From NCBI GenBank assembly GCA_030374805.1, contig JARGSG010000015.1:124001-188000 (forward strand): DNA of 64,000 nucleotides, read 5' to 3'. How positions within the stretch are numbered: the first letter of the stretch is position 1; the number at the start of each line of letters is the position of its first letter. The translations under genes were made by a program, and so were the position numbers. Source of the stretch: Gracilaria gracilis. Lineage: Eukaryota > Rhodophyta > Florideophyceae > Gracilariales > Gracilariaceae. The notes below the pieces were generated by a model. That model saw only the letters and a list, made by a program, of their open reading frames with translations. It made no database searches and was not told the DNA's origin. Positions 31,927-41,791 of the stretch are shown here, one piece after another.

Positions 31927-32814
31927 ATGTTTTCGTCTCCCAACTCCAAGCGAGAAGATCCCCCCATCCGAGAACGCCTTCCGAATTACCTCCTTTCCGG
32001 CACACTAACTCCCAATCCCGATGAGCAACCGTCATCCTCCTTCTATACCCCGTCCAAACATACCACCCAACGTCGCCTCTCCACGCGCACTGAAACGCCT
32101 CCCGTCTTCGCGCCCCGCACCCCATTAACGTTCAACGATCGTCTACGACCAGACAAACCGCTAGATGAGCAACACCGTCGTACATTTACTCCCTCGTCAA
32201 AACCAAGAACTCCGCATGTGCCACCCAACAAATCGTTATTGGACACTGGTCCGCCTAGTGTGCGCGTTTTGCGCTCGCCGTCTGCTTCCCCTGCTGCTTC
32301 TCTTACCCCCAACTCGCTTTCCGCCCGCACGCCCACCCTCGGACCTCAAGATAGATGGATCACCATATTTGGCTTTGCGCCCGCCATGGAAGCACAGGCT
32401 CTTCGCGAGTTCCGTCGCCACGGCGAAATAGTGCGTACCATCCCAGGAAGAGGCAACTGGATACACATTCTTTATCGAACCCCTTTACAAGCTCAAGTGT
32501 CTCTGCAGCGCCCGTGGCGAGTTTTGGCAGGCACGGAGACTATGATTGGAGCAGTTCCATGTACCGAACCGAACGTTGCCAAACTTGCGGATGAACAGAT
32601 TGAGAAGGGCATGCTCATTGCATCCCCGGGCGCGGCACATGTTAGCCCGTTTTCGCATTCAATGCCTGTACCTTCTGCGTCGCCTATTAACCCGCTCAAG
32701 ACGCCTGCGACTATGCTGAGGCGAGAAAGTGTGGCTTCTTCCACCCCTACTATTATACGTACCCCGCAAAGACAGTCAGGTATTTTTGACTTTCTTTCTG
32801 GTCTATATCGATAA
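31927..32814 (+). CDS. NUP35: nucleoporin Nup35/Nup53 (MPPN domain)
   Basis: 295 codons from the ATG at 31927 (MFSSPNSKREDPPIRERLP). The open frame extends 81 bp further upstream without an ATG. The first 130 residues are disordered, rich in Ser/Thr/Pro with many TP sites. An atypical RRM (MPPN) fold follows at about 138-215: DRWITIFGFAPAMEAQALRE, FRRHGEIVRTIPGRGNWIHI, LYRTPLQAQVSLQRPWRVL. The protein ends in an amphipathic GIFDFLSGLYR, as in yeast Nup53/59 and vertebrate Nup35, where this tail binds the nuclear membrane. The RRM mediates dimerisation and the protein ties the inner pore ring to the membrane. Length and layout fit the family. Confidence 0.85.
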   Translation: MFSSPNSKREDPPIRERLPNYLLSGTLTPNPDEQPSSSFYTPSKHTTQRRLSTRTETPPVFAPRTPLTFNDRLRPDKPLDEQHRRTFTPSSKPRTPHVPPNKSLLDTGPPSVRVLRSPSASPAASLTPNSLSARTPTLGPQDRWITIFGFAPAMEAQALREFRRHGEIVRTIPGRGNWIHILYRTPLQAQVSLQRPWRVLAGTETMIGAVPCTEPNVAKLADEQIEKGMLIASPGAAHVSPFSHSMPVPSASPINPLKTPATMLRRESVASSTPTIIRTPQRQSGIFDFLSGLYR

Positions 32815-33781
32815 CTTGAGTACGACCCAACGTGCACAGATTGGCTGACTCTGCTACCAACGGTATTGTGTTGACTGAAACATCTGTTCGATCACTCTTG
32901 CAAGCCTTGCCTCACTCCTGCATGAAAACCTGACTGCTTCATTGCGTTCCTGTTTCTTGCATTGCTCATATTTTGCTCACGACGAGCTTCATCCTACGTT
33001 TCCAAACAAACGCATTGAGAACCAGCTGCAAGCGCGATATTACAACTTGATCGAATGCCCAACTACTCCTCTTAGACTTAGGACAATTGAAGCAATACGA
33101 TCACAACGATATGCTGTCTGCATCGGGCGCAGAGCCCTGACGTTGTACCAACGGTACTCGGTTCGAGGCACATTACCCTTGGAACACGAAGCTCAAGTAC
33201 AGGATAGATCCGACATAAACTGACCTCATTCATGCGCACGACGCATTGTCTAGTGTAGATAAACCCTTTACTTGACATGTCAGCCCTACACTATCTACAG
33301 CCTCATCTTATATAGCTTTGCTCCTTTATACATGCATTGCCTACCGTTGGTACCATCTACATTATGTGCAAAGTAGATACAAGGGCAGTTCAAAGCCTTG
33401 CCTACCTCAAATTTTGACGAATCGGCGAGCTCAGCTTGGCCTAGATACATTATCTACAAGGGACACGAGCGCCAGGAACAATCACATGTTTGCCGCAGTC
33501 TACCTGAAGGTAGTGTAGATCAAAACCTCGTTTGCTGAGCTGGCCGCCAGAACGGGTCCACGCCGTTGTTGCGCCTTCAGTCTAGCGTTTCGACTGCTAT
33601 TCCCGCCTCAAGACTTTTGTGTCAAGTTCAATTTTTTTGCTCTCCACCCTCGACTGGTACCGTTCGTACCAAGGGTAGGAATGCTACTGATCATCGAAAT
33701 CTTGTTCAGATCCCAGCACTTGTGCAAGAAACCAACTTTGTCACTCTTCCTGTCTTCCAAGACTCTCAGGATACCTTCGTT
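32815..33781. other. intergenic between NUP35 and proA
   Basis: No gene supported. It contains two copies of the partial palindrome GTACCAACGGTAC or its complement (33145-33157 and 33341-33354) and inverted TAGTGTAGATA / CTACACTATCTAC words (33247-33300). The proA frame stays open without an ATG from 33566 to 33781, so part of this may be 5' UTR or an upstream exon. Confidence 0.5.
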
Positions 33782-35143
33782 ATGAACGACACCCAGAGAT
33801 CCCAACTCTCCGCAATCGAAGCTCTCGCGCTTCGAGCCAGAAATGCGTCGCGGGCAATGCTTTCCCTCAGTGCATCCGACAGAGACAACGCTTTAGAGGC
33901 TGTGCACGATCATTTGCTCAATGCGAAGGACTCAATTCTCGCTGCTAACGAAACCGATAAGAAGGCAGCTCTGGATCTGTTGGCAAGCGGATCTCTTACT
34001 TCTGCTTCGGTTAGAAGGCTTGATCTTGGAGGCAAGAAGTTTGATGGAATGTTAGAGGGTGTGAAGTCTGTTGGGCGCCTTCCAGATCCAGTTGGAGCAT
34101 GCTCGCTTTCTCGCAAACTTGATGATGGTTTACAATTGTTTCGAGTCGCATGTCCAATCGGAGTTGTCTGCATTATATTTGAGTCCCGTCCGGAAGCAGC
34201 TGTTCAGATTGCGTCGCTATCTATTAAAAGCGCCAATGCAGTTATTCTTAAAGGTGGAAAGGAAGCTGAGAAGAGCAACGCAAGACTTGTGCAAACAATC
34301 AGAAGCGCGCTCCAAGCTTCAAACGTACCTGAGGATGCGGTTCAACTGGTAGCCACTAGAGGAGAAGTTCGAGAACTGCTTGATCAAACAAAGTATATTG
34401 ACCTTATCATTCCTCGTGGGTCAAACAGCTTGGTGAAATTCATTACTGAACACACCAAGATCCCGGTTATGGGCCATGCTGATGGAATCTGCTCAGTCTA
34501 CGTTGATGTAAAAGCCGATCCGGTGAAAGCGAGAAACATTGTGGTGGATGCGAAGGCACAATACCCAGCAGTATGCAATGCAGCGGAGACTTTGCTTATT
34601 CACAAAGACGCCGTGGAAGATGTTCTTCCAGTAATCGGCCAAGGACTAGCTGACGCAAAGGTGAGTTTGCGAGCAGATGAGGTGTCTAAACAAATCTTGG
34701 ACAGAATTCCTGGTCTGGTCGTGGGGCGCTCTTCCCCGGTCGACTACAGGACAGAATTTCTGGAACTCAAGATGGCTGTGAAGGTTGTAGACTGTTTGTC
34801 AGACGCTATCGACCATATCAACGCCCATGGTAGCGGGCATACAGACTGCATTGTTACAGAGGACGATTCTTCAGCACAGAAATTTCTCGCAATGGTAGAC
34901 TCAGCTGGAGTATACCACAATGCGTCCACGAGGTTTGCTGATGGATTTCGATACGGGTTTGGAGCGGAGGTCGGAGTAAGCACCCATAGAACACACGCAC
35001 GAGGCCCTGTTGGTCTCGAAGGTCTGCTGATATACAAGTACAAGCTGATGGGCGGCGGTCATGTTGTAGCCCCCTATGCAAGTGGGGAAAAACGATTCAA
35101 ACATGAAGACACACCCAACGTTCTCCCTCCATTAGACCATTGA
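33782..35143 (+). CDS. proA: glutamate-5-semialdehyde dehydrogenase (gamma-glutamyl phosphate reductase)
   Basis: 453 codons from the first in-frame ATG (MNDTQRSQLSAIEAL). Bacterial ProA is about 417 residues. The enzyme reduces L-glutamyl 5-phosphate with NADPH to glutamate 5-semialdehyde, the second step of proline synthesis. Family signatures are present throughout: PIGVVCIIFESRPEAAVQIA, SANAVILKGGKEAEKSN, YIDLIIPRGSNSLVKFI, the catalytic Cys265 in YPAVCNAAETLLIH, SGHTDCIVTED, ASTRFADGFRYGFGAEVGVS and GPVGLEGLLIYKYKLMG. In land plants and animals this domain is fused to glutamate 5-kinase (P5CS). Here it is separate, the bacterial and fungal arrangement. Possible N-terminal extension upstream lacks an ATG. 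Confidence 0.95.
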   Translation: MNDTQRSQLSAIEALALRARNASRAMLSLSASDRDNALEAVHDHLLNAKDSILAANETDKKAALDLLASGSLTSASVRRLDLGGKKFDGMLEGVKSVGRLPDPVGACSLSRKLDDGLQLFRVACPIGVVCIIFESRPEAAVQIASLSIKSANAVILKGGKEAEKSNARLVQTIRSALQASNVPEDAVQLVATRGEVRELLDQTKYIDLIIPRGSNSLVKFITEHTKIPVMGHADGICSVYVDVKADPVKARNIVVDAKAQYPAVCNAAETLLIHKDAVEDVLPVIGQGLADAKVSLRADEVSKQILDRIPGLVVGRSSPVDYRTEFLELKMAVKVVDCLSDAIDHINAHGSGHTDCIVTEDDSSAQKFLAMVDSAGVYHNASTRFADGFRYGFGAEVGVSTHRTHARGPVGLEGLLIYKYKLMGGGHVVAPYASGEKRFKHEDTPNVLPPLDH

Positions 35144-35519
35144 TTGGTATCCCTACCACTCAAAGAAGGCAGACAAAACTCATAAACTTTGTGAATCATA
35201 TTATTGAGAGTTGATAGTTTACCGCCATCGTCATCATGATGATGTGTATAATGTGGTCAGTGGATCTGGATCGCTCTAACCTTCAACTGAAGTGGTCCAT
35301 CTAGCTTAAATCGATGTGAGCTTCTGCGCCAAAGAACTGTTTGAACTGCTTGGGCAGAAACGTTTAGCCCTCTTAGCCTTGCCCTTATTGCCCCTTGGTA
35401 ATGCATTAATGGTAGAAGGATAACTTTACTGTGTATCTTTTTAAATTCGTAGAAACTCATGTAGAGTTATCCAATTCATAGCTCGTTGCGCACACGCAGA
35501 ACAATCTCGCAACAGGTGA

Positions 35520-35840
35520 TCACGCGCTACCTTCGCTATTGGTCACAACAAGCTCCACTACGCATGATGTCAGCAGGACAACAGTGATTGCCCACACAGC
35601 GGTCGGAGTCTCCGGGCTGGGATATGCCCCCAACAATGTGCCAATGCCGCAGAAAAGCAGAAATCTGTTAAGAGCAAGGCGCCCAGCGTGTGGCCTTAGG
35701 CCCTTAGCGCGTTGTAGAAATTTCCAATTTTGTTGCGCTCTCTGTAGACACAAAAGTGGATAACGGCGTGGTGCTCTTCTGCTTCCGAGATTTTCCGAGT
35801 CGTCGGTCTGCGAACTCCATGACGGTTGGCTTTTTCCCAC
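35520..35840 (-). CDS. possible small membrane protein, start unresolved
   Basis: A 106-codon minus-strand frame ends in two hydrophobic stretches (RFLLFCGIGTLLGAY and AVWAITVVLLTSCVVELVV), which look like a helical hairpin or paired membrane segments. The frame begins after a stop and has only a GTG at its head, so the true start would need a spliced upstream exon or is lost. Its upstream side runs into the promoter of the divergently oriented phosphatase gene. The remainder of 35144-35961 holds no other candidate. Confidence 0.3.
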   Translation of the reverse strand: MGKSQPSWSSQTDDSENLGSRRAPRRYPLLCLQRAQQNWKFLQRAKGLRPHAGRLALNRFLLFCGIGTLLGAYPSPETPTAVWAITVVLLTSCVVELVVTNSEGSA

Positions 35841-35961
35841 TTAAGTACTGATCTAGGAAAACTGGGGGACTTCAAACTTTTCTGGAAGACAGCGACTGTT
35901 GAACGTTTGAACAGAGAAGACTCGCACAACACCGCAAGAAGGTACATTGCATTCCACAGTC

Positions 35962-36846
35962 ATGAGCTCAGAAGTGCAGATTGTATGCGAACTCGTCCCC
36001 GTTAGGACGAAGCCCGTGCTTACCCCTGGAGCCTGTCAGAAGGTTGTTCATCTCATTCGTCATGGGCAAGGAACTCATAATCGTAAGTTATCGCATTCTT
36101 TCTTCAGCTGGTCCTGCCGTCACACACATTTCGTTCTAACTCAGAAAAACCGATGCCTGTGCAGTGTTTGCGATGACATACCCGAAGGGAAGTTTGTGTT
36201 TGTGTACCAGGGGAAAACCTGATTGCCCTTTTCTGAACGATGAACATTTCGACGCGCACTTGACGCAGAGGGGTCGTCTTCAAGCCGCAGCCGCTGGCCC
36301 TAGTCTACTCCAAACGGCATATCCTCCTGAAGTTGTGTTTGTTTCACCGTTATCCAGAACCCTCCAAACTGCAACGATTGCTCTCTCGAAGTGTCCAAAC
36401 CTCAAAGCCCCTGTATACGCGGAAGAGTCTATCCGGGAGCGCAATGGCACTCACCCATGTGATAAGAGATCTCCGAGAGAACATGTAGAGGCTACGTACC
36501 CTACTGTTGACTTCTCTCCCGTTAAATATGGGCCGGACCCGCTGTGGACGGAAGCCAGGGAAACCGAAGAAGAACTTGCCGCTCGCGGCAAGGTTTTCTT
36601 TGAATCTCTGAAGGATAGACCGGAAACCACCATTGCAGTTTTTTCACATAGTTCTTTTCTATTCAATACTATCAATCGTTCATTCGTTGCTTCTGATCCA
36701 AACGGTAAGTTCACATTCACATCGCATACTCTTGCCTACATACAAGGTTCTAACACTTCATTTTGTTCCTGGAATTCTGTTATATGGCAGTTACTCGTCG
36801 CTTCGATACTGGTGAGAGTCGGGTTATGCTCTTAACGTACAAGTAA
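35962..36846 (+). CDS. phosphoglycerate-mutase-like histidine phosphatase (3 exons)
   Basis: Exons 35962-36082, 36165-36704 and 36791-36846 give 238 residues. Both introns (82 and 86 nt) start GTAAGT and end GCAG, and removing them keeps the frame. Exon 1 ends in the catalytic VVHLIRHGQGTHN (RHG motif, phosphorylated His). Exon 2 has DAHLTQRGRLQA, VVFVSPLSRTLQTA, ESIRERNGTHPCDKR and VFSHSSFLF with the second His. Exon 3 closes the protein with VTRRFDTGESRVMLL. This matches the plant-type PGM-like subgroup of the histidine phosphatase superfamily; whether it acts on phosphoglycerate or another phosphoester is unknown. The RHG, R and H residues expected for catalysis are all present. Confidence 0.8.
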
Positions 36847-36920
36847 TTCAAATGTGAGTGTTTGGGGAAGCTTTGCATGAACTCTATGTATACTGTATCT
36901 CGATGACTACATGGTGAAAG

Positions 36921-39900
36921 TCATCGAGGTCTTATCGCGTTCACGGTGATTGGGTGCAAGCCAACATCTTTTGGTCTGATGACTTCAGGGGCTGAAGTAT
37001 CATAGCTCAGCAGACCAACTAGAACATCTTCCGGGTTCACCTTCTTAAGTTGCTTCACTATTAGATCAGCCAGGTACTCTCTTCGGCTCCACCTTTCGCT
37101 TTCATGCCTCACCATGGATCGATTGACATGGATGATTTTTCTGCGCGGTGATCGAAGTGGATCATTGCGTTGGTCAAAGAAGACAACCAGGTATTTGATA
37201 AATGACAAGGTGTAAGTTGAAAGAACAATAGGCGTGGACAAAGCAATCGAGGCGAGTGCTTCAAGACAAGCGTCTGATGCTGCCATAGCTCCGTAACTGG
37301 GTGGTGTGAGGAGTGAGTCCGAAGCATCCGCCATAGTCGATGCTAAAAGGGTCGGATAGAATTGTGCGAGCCGAAGCAGGGGTATCAAGTTGGGGTAGAT
37401 GAGACGGATGAAACGATCTTGAATGAAAGAGCCGGCACAACTCGCAAGTGCAGCAAGCAATTTGCACGCATTTGTCACGATGGGCAGTTCGGCCCCCTTC
37501 TTATTTAGGGTTTCCACGAGATCCTCAACCTTTTCTGCATCCGTCCGTCCCCGGAGCTTCTTCTTCTTGAACGCTTTGAGCAAACGGTCACCAGCGGTTA
37601 GCTGATCGTCATCCAGAACTAGAAACTGTTCTGGTAAGAGCGGAAGAAGTTTGGCAGCATGAGGCAACAATAATTTGCGTCTATGCCCCAGTAGCTTGAC
37701 AGCCATCGTAGCACATGCCAACGCTTCTGCGCGAAGCTTCCACGATCGACCTATCAATAAGTCACGCATGGCAGTAAGTGTATCTTGCGCTAAGCCTTCA
37801 AAAGGAGACTGTTTCTCACTCTCGTCCGCAGAGATGTCGTCAAATTCCCCTGGGGCACTTGGTTCCCGGGTGAGCTCTTCATAGTTTGGGATTTCTTGCT
37901 CACTATATCTGAGTATAGTCTTGCGCAGCTGAGCCCGGTCTGCATCTGATAGTCCAACTATCACTGAACCTTGGGCGTTCCTTGCGGCGCTCGACAAGTT
38001 CTCCGTGTCCGTCTGAGCCAATGCCGTAGACAGGACAGTATATACAGCGGGTAAGACTTGCAACGCTCGTTGATCCGTAACGCCCGCCAAACTGTCACAC
38101 AGCTTAGCCAGGGATTTGTGCACCATGCTCGTAGCATCTTCGTTCAGAATGTCAGGTTTGCCGACAATAAAAATAAGCACATCGGTAGCCCAACGTTCTG
38201 AAAGGTTGCTCAACAAACGAGAAACAATGAAATTGAGATGGCGATGAATGAGACCTCGCAAGGATGGACAGCCAACCTGAGAAGCAACCGTGGCCAGTGC
38301 GGCGTGTGCAAAAGGACGAACTAAATGCTCGCCGTGCGCAACGTCGCGCAGGAGGCTCATCATTGAAACGAGCACGAGGCGTGTCGGTAGAGGACGCTGG
38401 CACTTCACGCAGAGATCAGAGCAAAGTTGAATGATGTTGGTGTATGTCTGTAGTAGACACATTTTGAGAGCTACGTGACGATCTGAAGCCTGCATTGCGC
38501 TAGAAGAAACATCGTCAAAGGTAGGTAAGAAAAAATCGTTTAGCACGGTAAACAGCTCTTCTACCGCATCCAACAAATCTATATTGGAGGCTGTCGTTAA
38601 AGCACCGCGAAGTAAAGCTGAAAGGACCAGTGCACAGTGAGCCTTCTCTTCATATGTCGCAGCGTTGGCGGAAAGGTGAAGCAGCTGTGGCATAATAGTA
38701 TACACACATTCTGCTTTGCCCATACGGAAGGCTGCCTCTGAAGAAATGTTCGAGTAGCTTTGCACATCGAGTGGTGGGGGCGACGGAACTGAAGGCGGAA
38801 CGAAAAGCTGCTGATGTAGTGAGCAAAGCATGGACGAAAAGGTAGAATGGCCGAGAGAAGACAGAAATGAAGGCAGTCGCCGTAACTCAAGAACGGAATC
38901 TTCATGCCTCAAGGGAAAGAGAGCAGCCAACACGCCATGCACACACATCTGCAAGCGCTCATCGTCGACAGACAAAAACTGATGCACGGCACCAGAAGCA
39001 GTTTCTGAGAGGTGGTTGATATTGTGACGATCGTATCTGAGCGCGATGGCACGAAAAACAGCCAACAGCCTGCGACAAACCTCGGATCCAGAAGAAGCGA
39101 GCGAACGGACAGCATGGCCAGCAACACGAGCAACAGCTTGAAAGCGATCCGCGCACAGCACAAGCAAGCTGAGCGAGAAGGAAATGAACAACTTGTCGGA
39201 CCTCCTAAAGGAGCGAAGGGCCAAAACATTGGCGATAAAGTTGGTAAAGGTGACTCTGACGTCGGCGCGCGCATGTGACAGAGGCCCGCGATGCGAGTAC
39301 ACCAATCTCAAGAGGTGCATAGAAAAGTGATTTGCAGCATTGGACACCCATTTGTGGTCGCGCTTGACGTTCATGGAGATGTTGGGCACATGAGAGGCAT
39401 CGGGCGCAGGTTGATCGGTGGGCACAACGTCGCGTTCCCTCCTGTGGCGCAACGCGTCTTCAAAAGACACGGGAGAAGTCTGCGAAAGCAACGGATTGAC
39501 ATCCAAAACATCCACAAACAACCTCAGAACGCGGAAGGCAGACATGACCAAATCACCGTGCACAAGGCTAGCATGGGACAAAACGGCACAAAGTCGACTG
39601 ACCACGCCCGGCAAGACAGCGGCCCTGACGCCGAATCCGCACGCATCGCACACGGAAAACAGCGCACCAAACGCAGAAGTGCGCAGAGAAACAGCGCCAT
39701 CGGCGCCGACGACGTGCAGCACGACGTGCACAACGTGCGCAACCGGCATTGATTTCTGCCACGGCAGTCTGACGCCGGCAAGCAGTCGCGACACCGCGTC
39801 GAACAAGGCAATCTGCACGCGCTCCGCGGCGAACGCATCGCGACAGCGCTCTGCGGACAGCAGCACGCTGAAGGTGTGCGTGGAGATGGCGGCCAGATGA

Positions 39901-40046
39901 GCGCGGATTGCAGGCGGCAGTTGCTGCGACGGCGGGCGCAGTTGATGGAGGCGACTCTCCTTGTCGGCGGCAGATAACGCGCTCCAGTCGGCTGCGATCT
40001 GCTCCAGCTGACGCGCGAGCAACGCGCCCTGCCGCATGACGTGCAT
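36921..40046 (-). CDS. TTI1: TTI1-like HEAT-repeat protein (TTT complex)
   Basis: 1,041 codons from MHVMRQGALLARQ; human TTI1 has about 1,090. The whole protein is alpha-helical HEAT repeats without membrane segments. The best diagnostic part is near the C-terminus: SWKLRAEALACATMAVKLLG, LLPHAAKLLPLLPEQF, VTNACKLLAALASCAGSFIQ and DRFIRLIYPNLIPLL, matching the TTI1 order in which the late HEAT repeats carry the pattern L-x-P-x-x-H and the segment before the 'DFLRSRF' region. With TEL2 and TTI2, TTI1 stabilises PIKK kinases such as mTOR and ATM. The frame continues upstream to 40457 with another ATG at 40325, but that extension is Arg/Ala-rich and overlaps the promoter of the sigma factor. Another large HEAT protein is the alternative. 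Confidence 0.6.
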   Translation of the reverse strand: MHVMRQGALLARQLEQIAADWSALSAADKESRLHQLRPPSQQLPPAIRAHLAAISTHTFSVLLSAERCRDAFAAERVQIALFDAVSRLLAGVRLPWQKSMPVAHVVHVVLHVVGADGAVSLRTSAFGALFSVCDACGFGVRAAVLPGVVSRLCAVLSHASLVHGDLVMSAFRVLRLFVDVLDVNPLLSQTSPVSFEDALRHRRERDVVPTDQPAPDASHVPNISMNVKRDHKWVSNAANHFSMHLLRLVYSHRGPLSHARADVRVTFTNFIANVLALRSFRRSDKLFISFSLSLLVLCADRFQAVARVAGHAVRSLASSGSEVCRRLLAVFRAIALRYDRHNINHLSETASGAVHQFLSVDDERLQMCVHGVLAALFPLRHEDSVLELRRLPSFLSSLGHSTFSSMLCSLHQQLFVPPSVPSPPPLDVQSYSNISSEAAFRMGKAECVYTIMPQLLHLSANAATYEEKAHCALVLSALLRGALTTASNIDLLDAVEELFTVLNDFFLPTFDDVSSSAMQASDRHVALKMCLLQTYTNIIQLCSDLCVKCQRPLPTRLVLVSMMSLLRDVAHGEHLVRPFAHAALATVASQVGCPSLRGLIHRHLNFIVSRLLSNLSERWATDVLIFIVGKPDILNEDATSMVHKSLAKLCDSLAGVTDQRALQVLPAVYTVLSTALAQTDTENLSSAARNAQGSVIVGLSDADRAQLRKTILRYSEQEIPNYEELTREPSAPGEFDDISADESEKQSPFEGLAQDTLTAMRDLLIGRSWKLRAEALACATMAVKLLGHRRKLLLPHAAKLLPLLPEQFLVLDDDQLTAGDRLLKAFKKKKLRGRTDAEKVEDLVETLNKKGAELPIVTNACKLLAALASCAGSFIQDRFIRLIYPNLIPLLRLAQFYPTLLASTMADASDSLLTPPSYGAMAASDACLEALASIALSTPIVLSTYTLSFIKYLVVFFDQRNDPLRSPRRKIIHVNRSMVRHESERWSRREYLADLIVKQLKKVNPEDVLVGLLSYDTSAPEVIRPKDVGLHPITVNAIRPR

Positions 40047-40579
40047 GGCGGCGCGCGTCCAACGCCTCGAAGCGCAACGCGTCGGCAAGGAGGAGCGCGC
40101 GGCAAACACCAACGTGTGATGTATCCGAGCGCAGGCGCGCGCGCCGTGTGCGCTGGCGACGTGGCGACGTGGCGACGTGGCCACTTGGCAGACGCGCGTT
40201 GCGTGGGATGGCGGCGGGGTATCTGGCGCGCAGCGTCGAATCTGGGGGTGCGCGCCGCTCAAAATTATCTCGCGGTGCCGAATCTCGCGCGCAGCGCTCG
40301 CCAGCAACGATCCCACGCACAACATGAAACCCCCTCCGCCTCTCGTCGCCACCACAACCCTGGCGGCGCACACAATTAAAGCGCTGCGTGCGTTCCGCCA
40401 AGGCGTTGTCTCACCCGCCCGCCGTGCTGCACCTCCCCAACCCCGCTGCTCGCACATTCTAAACTACTGCTACTCCTTCCGCCCTCGCCCCTCGCTCTCC
40501 CTCTCCCTCCCCCTCTCTCTCCCTCTCTCTCCCTCTCTCTCTCTCTCCACTTGTCCCCGCGCCCCACCCACCGCTCGCT
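40047..40579. promoter_or_regulatory. bidirectional promoter region, TTI1/sigma factor
   Basis: A 533-bp GC-rich spacer between divergent starts. Features are tandem GTGGCGAC units (40153-40180) and a pyrimidine tract of CCCTCTCT repeats (about 40495-40550) ending roughly 30 bp before the sigma-factor ATG, the likely 5' UTR or initiator region of that gene. Confidence 0.5.
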
Positions 40580-41791
40580 ATGAGTGCCTCAGCGTTCGCG
40601 CCTGCGCCGCTTCCGCTGCGCGCTTGCACGCAGCGTCGTTCCCGAGCGCTGTCGCATGCGCCGCAGATGGTGGTGGCCGCGCCGCAGGCGTCGCGTTCTG
40701 CGTCCGTCGCCAGACCTAGACCTAGACCTCGTGCACCAGCTCGTCCGCATAGCACGTCGGTGGATGACAACCATCTATACTCGTACCTGCGCGATATCGG
40801 CACCATCTCGTTGCTTTCGGACGAAGAGGTGGCCAAATGTTCGGCGCATATTGCAAACCTATCGCGATGGGAGCTGGTCAAAGGAGAGCTGGACGCTGTG
40901 GCTGCTCGTCACACGCAGAAGCGCCGTTTGCTTACTTCGCGTTACCGCCGACAGGCCAAGCCAGTGCCGGCTGCCACTGTCAGTATTGGCGACTGGGCCG
41001 ATGCGCTTGACATGGACCATGCCGCGTTTGCGGCCGCTTTGAGAGAAGCTCGCTTCTACAAGGACCGTTTGGTGGCGGCTAATTTGCGGCTGGTTGTGTC
41101 TATTGCCAAAAAGTATCGGGGAAACGGAGTGGCGTTCACTGATTTGATTCAAGAAGGTAGTCTTGGCTTGATTCGCGCCGCGGAGAAGTTTGACGCCCAA
41201 AAGGGCTTCAAGTTCACCACGTACGCGTCGTGGTGGATTCGTCAGGCAGTACAACGCGCAGTGTCCGACTCGAGCCGCACCATCAGACTGCCCACGCATG
41301 TGGCCGACGCTGCGAAGAAGGCCAGACGTCTGGCCAACCAGTTTGAAAGAGAACATAATCAGCGCCCTAGCACGGAGGAGCTTGCGCAGATGATGGGCAT
41401 TAGACCAGACAGACTTTCTTTTATACTAAGCAAGGCTGAACAAACGGACACGCTGTCGTTGGACTGCCCGTTGTTCCCGGGTTCCAACTGCTCCAAACCG
41501 GTGTCCCTTGGCGATTGTTTGGCGGCAAACGGATCTTCTCCGGAGGAGGAGGTGTCACGCGGACTGCTGCGTGAAGATGTGGAGAACGTGCTGCTGATGC
41601 TGTCGCCGAGAGAAAGAGAGGTGCTTCGGATGCGGTACGGTTTTGATGATGGCCACACGAAGAACTTTGATGAGATTGGCAAGATGTACAGCGTGCCGGC
41701 CAGCCGCATCCGCCAGATCGAGGCGAGGGCGATGAGGAAGTTGCGACACCCGAACTTCCACCGATGCCTCACTGAGTGGACACAAGCTTGA
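40580..41791 (+). CDS. plastid RNA polymerase sigma-70 factor
   Basis: 403 codons. The first 60 residues (MSASAFAPAPLPLRACTQRR, Ala/Pro/Arg-rich, an early Phe, almost no acid) look like a plastid transit peptide. Then come region 1.2 (DNHLYSYLRDIGTISLLSDE, 63-82), region 2 (LRLVVSIAKKYRGNGVAFTD, LIQEGSLGLIRAAEKFD, FTTYASWWIRQAVQRAV), region 3 (RRLANQFEREHNQRPSTEEL) and region 4 (LSPREREVLRMRYGFDDG, then the helix-turn-helix SVPASRIRQIEARAMRKL). Region 2.4/4.2 residues for -10 and -35 recognition are kept, so it should direct the plastid-encoded bacterial-type polymerase to its promoters. No region 1.1 acidic domain. Intronless. Red algae encode several such factors in the nucleus. Confidence 0.93.
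   Translation: MSASAFAPAPLPLRACTQRRSRALSHAPQMVVAAPQASRSASVARPRPRPRAPARPHSTSVDDNHLYSYLRDIGTISLLSDEEVAKCSAHIANLSRWELVKGELDAVAARHTQKRRLLTSRYRRQAKPVPAATVSIGDWADALDMDHAAFAAALREARFYKDRLVAANLRLVVSIAKKYRGNGVAFTDLIQEGSLGLIRAAEKFDAQKGFKFTTYASWWIRQAVQRAVSDSSRTIRLPTHVADAAKKARRLANQFEREHNQRPSTEELAQMMGIRPDRLSFILSKAEQTDTLSLDCPLFPGSNCSKPVSLGDCLAANGSSPEEEVSRGLLREDVENVLLMLSPREREVLRMRYGFDDGHTKNFDEIGKMYSVPASRIRQIEARAMRKLRHPNFHRCLTEWTQA

Noticed and set aside
32942..33223. 93-codon plus-strand frame after NUP35
   Set aside because: It lies in the 3' flank, low-quality translation, no motif.
39524..40401. Several long frames on both strands overlapping TTI1
   Set aside because: GC-rich shadows without motifs; the TTI1 frame covers the region continuously.
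40047..40457. Upstream extension of the TTI1-like frame
   Set aside because: Arg/Ala/Pro-rich, not HEAT-like, and overlapping the promoter region of the divergent sigma factor.
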